Assembly (NCBI GenBank): GCA_035550655.1
Contig: DASZOU010000001.1
Coordinates: 1 to 64,000 of the forward strand
Reading direction: 5' to 3'
DNA from: DASZTV01 sp035550655
GTDB taxonomy: Bacteria > Actinomycetota > Actinomycetes > JAFAQI01
DNA length: 64,000 nucleotides
Below the pieces are notes generated by a model. The model saw only the letters and a list, made by a program, of their open reading frames with translations. It was not told where the DNA came from and searched no databases. The translations under genes and the position numbers were made by a program. This document shows, piece by piece, positions 24,887-32,403 of the stretch; positions within the stretch are counted from its first letter, which is position 1; each line of letters begins with the position of its first letter.

Positions 24887-25669
24887 ATGCAAGTATCGGT
24901 GGCTGTCGTATGCGGCGTGTTCGGCCTGATCATCGGCTCGTTCCTCAACGTCGTGATCTGGCGGTTGCCGCGCGAGGAGTCCGTCGTTCGGCCGCCGTCG
25001 CACTGCCCCTCGTGCGATACGCCGCTCGCCCCCCGTGAGAACGTCCCGGTCCTATCGTGGCTGCTGCTGCGGGGCCGATGCCGGCACTGCCAGGCGAGGA
25101 TCTCGGCGCGATACCCGCTCGTCGAGCTCACCACCTGCGGCTTGTTCGTCGCGTTCGCAGTGAGGTTCGGACCGCACGCCGCGTTGCCTGCGTTCCTCTA
25201 CCTGGCGGCCGTCGGGGTGGCGCTGGCCATGATCGACCTCGACGTCCAGCGGCTGCCCGACAAGCTCACCCTGCCGTCGTATCCGGTGGGGCTGGTTCTC
25301 CTCGGGATCGCCGCTGCCGTCGACGGCAGCGGGTGGGCCTACGGACGGGCCCTGATCGGCATGGCCGCCCTGTTCGGCTTCTACGCCATCGTCTGGTTCA
25401 TCTATCCCGCCGGCATGGGCCTCGGCGACGTAAAGCTCTCCGGTGTCCTCGGGCTGTACCTGGCCTGGCTGGGGTGGGGCCAGCTCCTGGTCGGGGCGTT
25501 CTCCGCGTTCTTGGTCGGCGCGGTGGTGAGCGTGGCGGTCGTCGCCATCCGCGGTGGCGATCGCAAGACGAAAGTGCCATTTGGGCCTTTTATGCTGATT
25601 GGTGTCCTGATCGCGGTGTTTGCCGGGCATCCGATCAGCCATGCGTACGTTCACTCGCTGCGTCACTGA
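24887..25669 (+). CDS. pilD: Prepilin peptidase / N-methyltransferase PilD
   Basis: A 260-residue polytopic membrane protein. The cytoplasmic N-terminal domain has the four-cysteine motif (CPSCDTPLAP and CRHCQARISARYPLVE). The two catalytic aspartates of these peptidases are seen in ALAMIDLDVQRLPD and GMGLGDVKLSG. It removes prepilin leaders and methylates the new N-terminal Phe. GAGAAT (24875-24880) lies 6 bases before the ATG, with no ribosome-binding site, which suggests a leaderless transcript of its own. Confidence 0.96.
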   Translation: MQVSVAVVCGVFGLIIGSFLNVVIWRLPREESVVRPPSHCPSCDTPLAPRENVPVLSWLLLRGRCRHCQARISARYPLVELTTCGLFVAFAVRFGPHAALPAFLYLAAVGVALAMIDLDVQRLPDKLTLPSYPVGLVLLGIAAAVDGSGWAYGRALIGMAALFGFYAIVWFIYPAGMGLGDVKLSGVLGLYLAWLGWGQLLVGAFSAFLVGAVVSVAVVAIRGGDRKTKVPFGPFMLIGVLIAVFAGHPISHAYVHSLRH

Positions 25670-25810
25670 GGCAGCGGTCTAGGCCGGTCGGCCCAGTCAG
25701 TCCGCTTCAACCGCTCAAGCCCGGGGGTCTCGCGACCGATCCCGTTGAGGACAGAGTTACAGGGAGCGGGTTCGGCGGCGGATCCCCAGCCGCTACAGGA
25801 GGACGGACCA

Positions 25811-26887
25811 GTGGCAGGAAACGCGGTCGGTCTCGATATCGGGACCTCCGGTGTCCGCGCCGCCGAGCTGACGGTCGGCAAAGGCACCGCGACGCTGCAC
25901 CGGTTCGGGCAGGTCGCGTTGCCGGTGGGCGCCGTTCGCGACGGCGAGGTCATCGACTCGGCGGCGGTCGCCGAGGCGATCAAGCATCTCTGGAGCACCG
26001 CGAAGTTCTCGACCAAGCGAGTCGTTCTGGGGGTGGCGAACCCGAAGGTCATCGTCCGCCAGGTCGACCTGCCGTGGATGCCGGAAGCCGAGCTCCGCAA
26101 GTCGCTCGGGCTCCAGGCGGCCGATTACATCCCGATCCCGGTTGAACAGGCAATCCTCGACTTCCACCCGATCGAGTCCCTCACGAACGAGAACGGGATC
26201 CAGTCACTGCGGGTGCTGCTTGTGGCTGCCCTTCGCGACATGGTCACGACCGCGCTCGACACCGTGAAGCGCGCCGGCCTGCAGCCGGTGCACGTCGACC
26301 TCACGCCGTTTGCGGTCTTGCGGGCCCTCGCCCAGACCGATCAGACCGGCGCGCAGCCGGGCATGCACAACAACGCTGAGGCGATCGTCGATGTCGGCGC
26401 CACGGTCACCAACATCGTCATCCACCAGAACGGCGTGCCGCGCTTCGTCCGGATCCTGTTGATGGGAGGCGACGGCGTCACCGACTCGGTGAGCGAGCGC
26501 CTCGGCGTGCCCTTCGAGCAGGCCGTTGCCGTCAAGCAGCAGCTCGGGATGTCCCCGGTTCGCGGCGAGATCGTGAGCGAGCACCCTGCCGCCCGGGTCA
26601 TCGAGGCATCGGCGACGTCGTTCCTCGAGGAGATCCGCGGTTCGCTCGACTACTACCTCGCGCAGCCGAACTCGACGCCACTCAGCCGCGTGGTTCTGTC
26701 CGGCGGGGGAGCCCGCCTCGGCGGGCTCGCGCAGCGACTCGCCGCGGCCACCCGGCTTCCGGTCCACCCGGGTGCGGCGATGTCGGCCCTCCGGATCGGG
26801 AAGACCGGTCTGACCCCGGAGCAGCTGGCGTACGTCGAGCCGCAGATTGCGGTTCCGGTCGGCCTCGCGTTGGGAGTTGCAGCGTGA
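25811..26887 (+). CDS. pilM: Type IV pilus assembly actin-like ATPase PilM
   Basis: A 358-residue protein with an FtsA/actin-like fold. Phosphate-1 is GLDIGTSGVRAAEL, phosphate-2 AIVDVGATVTNIVI, and the adenosine motif VVLSGGGARLGGLAQRL. PilM is cytoplasmic and binds the N-terminal tail of PilN. The GTG at 25811 has AGGAGG upstream; the frame opens 66 bases earlier but no homology lies there. It overlaps pilN by GTGA at 26884-26887. The 141-base gap after pilD shows no clear terminator. Confidence 0.95.
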   Translation: MAGNAVGLDIGTSGVRAAELTVGKGTATLHRFGQVALPVGAVRDGEVIDSAAVAEAIKHLWSTAKFSTKRVVLGVANPKVIVRQVDLPWMPEAELRKSLGLQAADYIPIPVEQAILDFHPIESLTNENGIQSLRVLLVAALRDMVTTALDTVKRAGLQPVHVDLTPFAVLRALAQTDQTGAQPGMHNNAEAIVDVGATVTNIVIHQNGVPRFVRILLMGGDGVTDSVSERLGVPFEQAVAVKQQLGMSPVRGEIVSEHPAARVIEASATSFLEEIRGSLDYYLAQPNSTPLSRVVLSGGGARLGGLAQRLAAATRLPVHPGAAMSALRIGKTGLTPEQLAYVEPQIAVPVGLALGVAA

Positions 26888-27606
26888 CCACCCAGACCGT
26901 GCAGTCCGCCGGCACGGGGACGATGCCGCGGGTCAACTTGATGCCGCCGGAGATCGCGCAGGCGGCAAGGTTCCGGCAGGTCCAGGTCGGCCTGGGTGCG
27001 GCCGTGCTTGCGGCCGTCGCCGTCGCAGGGCTCCTTTATGTGCACGAGCACAGCGGTGTCGCCGCCGCGAAGGACGAGCTGGCGGCCGCCCAGCAGACCA
27101 ACGCCTCGTTGCAGACCAAGTTGGCAAGCCTGAACGCCGTCAAGGAAACCTTCGCCGCGGTTCAGGCACGGCAGGCGATGCTCACCACGGCGATGGGAAG
27201 CGAAGTCCGCTGGTCGTTCATCCTCAACGACCTGTCGTTCCGGATGCCCAGCAACGTCTGGTTGACCAACCTGTCCGTGAGCCCGACGAGCACGACGGCT
27301 GCCCCGCCGGCCGCGCCGGCGACGCTGGGCTCGTCGGCGGCACCGGCGGCGGTTGTGCCGATCGCGACGATCACCTTCTCGGGCATCGGATTCAAGCACG
27401 ACGATGTCGCGGCCTGGCTGGACTCGATGGCGAAGGAGAAGAGCTTCAGCGACCCGACCTTCGGCAACTCGACTGAGTCCACCGTCGGCACCCATCCCGT
27501 CGTCGACTTCAGCAGCACCGTCATCGTCACCTCCGTGGCAGAGTCGGGCCGCTACGCGGCGCAGACGACCGCCGAGAGCGCCACGCCGACCGGGACCACG
27601 CCATGA
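26884..27606 (+). CDS. pilN: Type IV pilus alignment protein PilN
   Basis: A 240-residue, single-pass membrane protein. The short cytoplasmic N-terminus contains PRVNLMPPE, the PilM-binding motif of the family. A membrane helix at about 34-53 (LGAAVLAAVAVAGLLYVHEH) is followed by a coiled coil (LAAAQQTNASLQTKLASLNA) and an outside ferredoxin-like domain, interrupted by an Ala/Pro-rich loop (about 135-155). It joins PilM to PilO. Overlaps both pilM and pilO by 4 bases. Confidence 0.93.
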   Translation: MTTQTVQSAGTGTMPRVNLMPPEIAQAARFRQVQVGLGAAVLAAVAVAGLLYVHEHSGVAAAKDELAAAQQTNASLQTKLASLNAVKETFAAVQARQAMLTTAMGSEVRWSFILNDLSFRMPSNVWLTNLSVSPTSTTAAPPAAPATLGSSAAPAAVVPIATITFSGIGFKHDDVAAWLDSMAKEKSFSDPTFGNSTESTVGTHPVVDFSSTVIVTSVAESGRYAAQTTAESATPTGTTP

Positions 27607-28355
27607 CTCAGTTCCGACGATGGACGATCGGTACGGCGATCCTGGTGGTGGTCATCATCGCCGCCGGTTGGTTCATGCTGGCGAAGCCGCAGAAGAACAA
27701 GGTGGCGGATCTCCATCAGCAGGCCGCCGCGCAGCAGCAGGCCAACGCCGTGCTCCTTACGCAGATCTCCGCGCTCCAGGCTGAGCAGAAGGAGCTCCCG
27801 CAACAGCAGCTCGTGCTACAGAAGTTCTCGACCGAGGTTCCGGACAACATGGCCGAGCCGACGCTTATTCGCCAGCTGTCCAGCGCCGCGAACGGTGCCG
27901 GCGTGGATCTCAGCGCGATTGCTCCCGGCGCGGCGAGTGCACTCAGCGTGGCCTCGCCGGGCGGCGCTCAAAGCCTAGGCGGCACGAGTCCGGCAGGATC
28001 GGTCCAGCTCTACCAGCTGCCGCTTTCGCTCTCGGTCGCGGGCACGTACGCCAACGTCGAGTCGTTCTTCAACTCCCTCGAGCGGTTGCCTCGGGCGTTT
28101 CTCGTGCACAGTTTCAGCCTCGCACCTGGGTCGAGCTCGGCCAGCGGCCCGAACCAGCTCGCCGCCTCGCTGTCCGCGGCCGTGTTCTTCGCGCCGGGCA
28201 GCGCCTACACGCCGCCCGTCGTACCGACGCCGCAGACGACAACCGCGCCGGCCCCGGCGCAGTCCACAGCGCCCACCGGCACCACCGCGACACCGCCGGC
28301 GGTCGTTTCCTCGATCCAGGCTTCGGAGCCCCCGCTTCAGGTCCCGAACGGGTAG
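27603..28355 (+). CDS. pilO: Type IV pilus alignment protein PilO
   Basis: A 250-residue, single-pass membrane protein. A membrane helix at about 9-27 is followed by a Gln/Ala-rich coiled coil (about 30-75) and the PilO globular domain (FSTEVPDNMAEPTLIRQLSS; LSVAGTYANVESFFNSLERL). The last 45 residues are Pro/Thr-rich. It forms heterodimers with PilN. Its ATG overlaps the pilN stop (ATGA). Confidence 0.92.
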   Translation: MTQFRRWTIGTAILVVVIIAAGWFMLAKPQKNKVADLHQQAAAQQQANAVLLTQISALQAEQKELPQQQLVLQKFSTEVPDNMAEPTLIRQLSSAANGAGVDLSAIAPGAASALSVASPGGAQSLGGTSPAGSVQLYQLPLSLSVAGTYANVESFFNSLERLPRAFLVHSFSLAPGSSSASGPNQLAASLSAAVFFAPGSAYTPPVVPTPQTTTAPAPAQSTAPTGTTATPPAVVSSIQASEPPLQVPNG

Positions 28356-28369
28356 GAGGCCCGCAAACC

Positions 28370-29122
28370 ATGAGCGACACCTCCATTCTTCCCGGCGCGA
28401 CACTGCCGGAAGCGGGAACGACCCCGCCGGGTCCGGCCGGACTCGACGATCCGGGGCCCGGCGACGACCGTCGACGGCTGCTGATCATCGGCGGCATCGT
28501 TGCCGCCGTGCTGGTGCTGGTCGTTGCTTACCTGCTGCTGAAGGGCGGCGGTTCCTCGTCGCCGTCGGATTCATCTGCCGGACTCGTGCCCCGCGGAACG
28601 CCGGCTGCCAGCGCGCCCAGCACCTCCGGGAGCAGCGGTTCGGCGAGCAAGCCAGCCGCAGCCGGGTCCGGCAACAGCGGCAAGGGCAAGGCGGGCACCG
28701 TCCTGCCCAAGAAGACCCACACCCGCCTCGCGCGCGACCCGTTCAAGCCGCTGGTGGCGGCAGCCGTTCCGGGTACCGGCTCGGTCGTCGGGTCGACGAC
28801 GGTGAGTCCCGCTCCTGGCTCGGTACCGGGCACCGTGCCGACCACGCCCGCTCAGGGCGGCAGCCCGGGCACCTCATTCGGGTCGCCGCAGGCAGTCCGC
28901 CTGCTCAAGGTGCGCGGCGCCAAGTCGGCGGTCTTCGAGGTCAGCTACGCCCACCACAAGGCATTCCGGTACGACGTGGTGGCGCCATCTGCCTCGAGCG
29001 CCCGTGGAACGGTCTTTGCTCAGGACTTCGCTCTCCTGGGCATCCAGGGCAATGACGTCACCGTTCAGGTGGGCGATGCGACGCCGTTCGACCTCAAGGT
29101 CGGTGCTTCGCACACCGTCTGA
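28370..29122 (+). CDS. PilP-like single-pass membrane protein of the pilus cluster
   Basis: A 250-residue protein. A cytoplasmic Pro-rich N-terminus (about 1-35) is followed by a membrane helix (LLIIGGIVAAVLVLVVAYLL, about 37-56), a Ser/Gly/Ala-rich linker and, near residue 123, ARDPFKPL, the RDPF motif seen at the start of PilP-type domains. The C-terminal part (about 175-250) looks like a small beta domain (VRLLKVRGAKSAVFEVSY). In diderms PilP joins PilMNO to the PilQ secretin, but no secretin is present here, so the partner must differ. AGGAGG lies before the ATG, 14 bases after pilO. The name PilP is not certain. Confidence 0.7.
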   Translation: MSDTSILPGATLPEAGTTPPGPAGLDDPGPGDDRRRLLIIGGIVAAVLVLVVAYLLLKGGGSSSPSDSSAGLVPRGTPAASAPSTSGSSGSASKPAAAGSGNSGKGKAGTVLPKKTHTRLARDPFKPLVAAAVPGTGSVVGSTTVSPAPGSVPGTVPTTPAQGGSPGTSFGSPQAVRLLKVRGAKSAVFEVSYAHHKAFRYDVVAPSASSARGTVFAQDFALLGIQGNDVTVQVGDATPFDLKVGASHTV

Positions 29123-29134
29123 GCAAGCTCCCCG

Positions 29135-29166
29135 TCAGCACCGTTCGCAGCCGCGAACGGTGCTGA
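29135..29166 (+). terminator. Hairpin terminator at the end of the pilus cluster
   Basis: A perfect 14-bp stem (29135-29148 with 29153-29166) encloses the loop AGCC, 12 bases after the stop of the PilP-like gene. There is no T-run, which is common for actinobacterial terminators. It separates the pilus genes from aroC. Confidence 0.65.
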
Positions 29167-29203
29167 CGCATGTCGCGGCCCGCTACCTCGCCATCGCGAC
29201 CGG

Positions 29204-29209
29204 CAGAAT
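29204..29209 (+). promoter_or_regulatory. Candidate -10 box of aroC (leaderless)
   Basis: CAGAAT lies 6 bases before the GTG at 29216 and follows the pilus-cluster terminator. No ribosome-binding site is seen, so aroC is probably read from a leaderless mRNA. Confidence 0.45.
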
Positions 29210-29215
29210 GGTGTG

Positions 29216-30394
29216 GTGCTGCGCTGGCTGACTGCAGGGGAATCGCACGGGCCTGCCCTGGTGGCGGTCCTCGACGGGCTTCCCGCCGGCACGGCGATCA
29301 CGACCAAGGAGATCGCTGCCGAGCTACAGCGCCGCCGCGCCGGCTACGGCCGCGGCGCCCGGATGTCCTTCGAGCAGGACGAGGTCGAGCTCACCGGCGG
29401 CGTCCGGCACGGCCGGACCATCGGTGCACCGGTCGCGGTCCGGGTCGGCAACACCGAGTGGCCGAAGTGGGAGACGGTGATGTCGGCCGACCCGGTGGCA
29501 GCAGAGGAGCTCGACGGGCTCGGCCGCGCGGCGCCGCTCACCAGGCCCAGGCCCGGCCACGCCGATCTGGTGGGGATGCAGAAGTACGGCTTCACCGACG
29601 CCCGGCCGGTGCTGGAGCGCGCGAGCGCCCGTGAGACGGCGGCGCGCGTGGCATTGGGTGCCGTAGCCAAGGCGTTCCTCGCGCAGGCCCTGGATGTCGA
29701 GATCCTCAGCCACGTGGTCGAGATCGGCGGGGTGGCCGCGCCCGCGGGCGTGCTGCCCGATCCCGGCGGCCTCGAAGCGGTCGACGCCGATCCGGTGCGC
29801 TGTGTGGATCCTGCGGCGAGCGCCGCGATGATCGCCGAGGTGGACGCCGCCAAGGCCGAGGGAGACACCCTCGGCGGCGTGGTCGAGGTGGTGGTCTACG
29901 GGCTGCCGCCGGGCCTCGGCAGCCACGTGCACTGGGACCGTCGCATCGACAGCCGGCTCGCTGCGGCGCTCATGGGCATCCAGGCCATCAAGGGTGTCGA
30001 GGTCGGAGACGGCTTCACCACCGCGCGCCGGCGTGGAAGCGAGGCGCACGACGAGATCGAGAGCTCCGCGGACGGTCTGCGTCGTCGTACCGGCCGGGCG
30101 GGGGGAACCGAAGGCGGCATGACGACCGGTGAGCTGCTGCGGGTGCGAGCGGCGATGAAGCCGATCTCCACCGTGCCGCGAGCGCTCGACACCGTGGACG
30201 TGGCGACGGGGGAGCCGGCCAAGGCGATCAACCAACGTTCCGATGTGTGTGCGGTTCCGGCGGCGGGGGTGGTCGCCGAAGCGATGGTGGCGCTGGTCCT
30301 CGCCGAGGCTGCGGTCGAGAAGTTCGGCGGTGACTCGGTGGCGGAGACGCGGCGAAACCGCGACGCGTACCTCGCGTCGTTGGTCGTCCGGTGA
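29216..30394 (+). CDS. aroC: Chorismate synthase
   Basis: A 392-residue protein, normal length. It converts EPSP to chorismate using reduced FMN, the last common step of aromatic biosynthesis. Seen motifs are LTAGESHGPALVAVLDGLPA, RRRAGYGRGARMSFEQDEVE and RRTGRAGGTEGGMTTGELL, which belong to the FMN/EPSP site. GTG codons at 29213 and 29216 are both possible; I prefer 29216 from the spacing to CAGAAT. It overlaps aroK by GTGA at 30391-30394. Confidence 0.97.
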   Translation: MLRWLTAGESHGPALVAVLDGLPAGTAITTKEIAAELQRRRAGYGRGARMSFEQDEVELTGGVRHGRTIGAPVAVRVGNTEWPKWETVMSADPVAAEELDGLGRAAPLTRPRPGHADLVGMQKYGFTDARPVLERASARETAARVALGAVAKAFLAQALDVEILSHVVEIGGVAAPAGVLPDPGGLEAVDADPVRCVDPAASAAMIAEVDAAKAEGDTLGGVVEVVVYGLPPGLGSHVHWDRRIDSRLAAALMGIQAIKGVEVGDGFTTARRRGSEAHDEIESSADGLRRRTGRAGGTEGGMTTGELLRVRAAMKPISTVPRALDTVDVATGEPAKAINQRSDVCAVPAAGVVAEAMVALVLAEAAVEKFGGDSVAETRRNRDAYLASLVVR

Positions 30395-30888
30395 CTCCGC
30401 TTGTCGTCCTGGTCGGGCCGCCCGGCGCCGGCAAGTCCACGGTCGGCCGAGTGGTCGCGAAGCGCCGTGGCGTCGGCTTCCGCGACACCGACGAGGACGT
30501 GGCCGAGTCGGCAGGGCAGCCGATCAGCGACATCTTTGTGGAGCAGGGCGAGCCCGCGTTTCGGGTCATGGAGCGCAAAGCCGTCCAACGGGCTGTGGCC
30601 GACCACGACGGCGTCCTCGCGCTCGGTGGCGGAGCAGTGCTGGATCCGGCGACCCGGGCGCTTTTGGGCGGGCAGCGCGTCGTGTTCCTCGACGTCGGGC
30701 TGGCCGAGGCGACGTCACGGGTCGGGCTCAACCGCGACCGCCCGCTTCTGCTCGGAAACCCGCGGGCTCAGCTGCGGGTGATGCTCGAGGAGCGGCGCCC
30801 GCTGTACCTCGAGGTGGCGACTGCGACGGTGACGACGGATGGCAGGACGGCCGACGAGGTGGCGGACGCGGTCGAGGCCGCGCTGTGA
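30391..30888 (+). CDS. aroK: Shikimate kinase
   Basis: A 165-residue protein. P-loop GPPGAGKST at residues 9-17, shikimate-binding FRDTDEDVAES and LALGGGAVLD, and the lid arginines in RVGLNRDRPLL. It phosphorylates shikimate with ATP. Four-base overlaps with aroC upstream and aroB downstream (GTGA at 30885-30888) indicate a coupled aro operon. Confidence 0.96.
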   Translation: MTPLVVLVGPPGAGKSTVGRVVAKRRGVGFRDTDEDVAESAGQPISDIFVEQGEPAFRVMERKAVQRAVADHDGVLALGGGAVLDPATRALLGGQRVVFLDVGLAEATSRVGLNRDRPLLLGNPRAQLRVMLEERRPLYLEVATATVTTDGRTADEVADAVEAAL

Positions 30889-31964
30889 CGACGGTGATGC
30901 GGGTCGGCGGTGGCGCGCCGTACGACGTCGTGATCGGACCGGGGACGACCTCTCTCGTCGCGGGGATGGCGGCCGGTGCCACGTCCGTGGCGGTCATCTC
31001 GGACCCGACGGTGGCCTCGCACGCCGAGACGATTGCTGCTCAGCTTCGTGAGGTGGGCGTGACCGTCGTCATGTTGCCTGTCCCGCCGGGCGAGGCGGCG
31101 AAGTCGCTGGCGACGCTCTCGGGGCTGTGGGACGCGCTCGGCCAGCACCGGCTGAGCCGCAATGACGCCGTCGTCGCCGTCGGCGGGGGAGCGACGACGG
31201 ATGTCGCAGGCTTCGCGGCCGCGACTTGGCTGCGCGGCATCCGCGTCATCCAGGTCCCCACGACGTTGCTCGCGATGGTGGACGCCGCGATCGGCGGCAA
31301 GACCGGCATCAACACCGCTGCCGGCAAGAACCTGGTCGGCGCGTTCTACCCGCCGGCCGGCGTCGTCGTCGATCTGGATGTTCTTGCCACGCTTCCCAAG
31401 GAGCAGTGGGTCAACGGCATGGCGGAGGTCATCAAAGCCGGCTTCATCGCCGACCCTGCCATCCTCGAGCTGGTTGAGGCCGACTTCGCGGGGGCAGCCG
31501 TGCCCTCGGGAGCCGCGGCACGGGAGCTCATCGAACGTGCCATCGCCATGAAGGTCGATGTCGTCTCCCGTGACCTCAAGGAAGCGGGCCTGCGGGAGAT
31601 GCTCAACTACGGGCACACACTCGGTCATGCGATCGAGCGCCTCGAGGACTACCGCATCCCGCACGGCCACGCGGTGTCGATCGGGATGGTGTTCGCGGCC
31701 GGGCTCGGCCGGGCCGCGGGGACGATCGACGGCGAGACGATGATGCGGCACCAGGTGGTGCTGGCCGCGACCGGACTGCCGACGACGTACCGCCCGGACG
31801 CATTGCCTGATCTGGTCGAGCTGATGCGGATCGACAAGAAGGCGCGAGGGGACAAGCTGCGCTTCGTGGTGCTGAAAGGACTGGCCGCCCCGGTGATCCT
31901 CGACGATCCTGAGCCGTCGATGCTCGAGGCTGCGTATCGAGAGGTGGCCCGGATCCATGGCTAA
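30885..31964 (+). CDS. aroB: 3-dehydroquinate synthase
   Basis: A 359-residue protein. It cyclises DAHP to dehydroquinate, with NAD and zinc. NAD site VGGGATTDVAGFAAATWLRG; substrate site AAIGGKTGINTAAGKNLVGA; metal ligands in NGMAEVIKAG (Glu), LNYGHTLGHAIE (His) and IPHGHAVSIGM (His). The GTG at 30885 overlaps the aroK stop; an ATG at 30897 is an alternative. The frame stays open further upstream through aroK, which is rejected. It overlaps aroQ by 8 bases. Confidence 0.96.
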   Translation: MTTVMRVGGGAPYDVVIGPGTTSLVAGMAAGATSVAVISDPTVASHAETIAAQLREVGVTVVMLPVPPGEAAKSLATLSGLWDALGQHRLSRNDAVVAVGGGATTDVAGFAAATWLRGIRVIQVPTTLLAMVDAAIGGKTGINTAAGKNLVGAFYPPAGVVVDLDVLATLPKEQWVNGMAEVIKAGFIADPAILELVEADFAGAAVPSGAAARELIERAIAMKVDVVSRDLKEAGLREMLNYGHTLGHAIERLEDYRIPHGHAVSIGMVFAAGLGRAAGTIDGETMMRHQVVLAATGLPTTYRPDALPDLVELMRIDKKARGDKLRFVVLKGLAAPVILDDPEPSMLEAAYREVARIHG

Positions 31965-32400
31965 GCGCGTGCTCGTCCTCAACGGGCCGAATCTCGGACG
32001 GCTCGGTACCCGCGAGCCGGATGTCTACGGCAAGGCAAGCCACGATGACCTTGTCGCCGCGTGCCGGCAGGCGGGGGAGGAGCTAGGCCTCGAGGTCGAG
32101 GTGCGCCAGACCGACGACGAGGCCACGTTCATCGGCTGGCTGCACGAGCTCGCGTCCGGCGGCTTCGACGGAGCCCTGCTCAACCCGGCGGCCTGGACCC
32201 ACACCAGCGTCGCGCTGCGCGACGCGGCAGCACAGGTCGACGTGCCGTTCATCGAGGTTCATCTGTCGAACCCGCTCGCACGCGAGGAGTTCCGGCACAC
32301 GTCGTACACCGCCGGCCTTGCCTATGGCGTGATCGCAGGGTTCGGCGTCAGCTCCTACCTGCTGGCGCTCGGCGCGCTGGCCGAGCGCCTGCATCGCTAG
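31957..32400 (+). CDS. aroQ: 3-dehydroquinate dehydratase, type II
   Basis: A 147-residue protein, normal for the small dodecameric type II enzymes. VLNGPNLGRLGTREPDVYG contains the catalytic Tyr loop, followed by NPAAWTHTSVALRDA and FIEVHLSNPLAREEFRHTSY with the catalytic His. It dehydrates 3-dehydroquinate to 3-dehydroshikimate. Last gene of the aro operon; only 3 bases separate its stop from the stop of the convergent secreted-protein gene. Confidence 0.96.
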   Translation: MAKRVLVLNGPNLGRLGTREPDVYGKASHDDLVAACRQAGEELGLEVEVRQTDDEATFIGWLHELASGGFDGALLNPAAWTHTSVALRDAAAQVDVPFIEVHLSNPLAREEFRHTSYTAGLAYGVIAGFGVSSYLLALGALAERLHR

Positions 32401-32403
32401 CGG

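Noticed and set aside
18846..29122. Reading the cluster as a type II secretion system rather than type IV pili
   Set aside because: The retraction ATPase with AIRNLVREGKTHQ, the PilM/N/O set and two type IVa pilins with Glu5 indicate pili. No GspC/D/G set is present.
28370..29122. Calling this gene pilQ or a secretin
   Set aside because: There is no secretin domain or signal peptide; it is a single-pass membrane protein with an RDPF motif, fitting PilP better.
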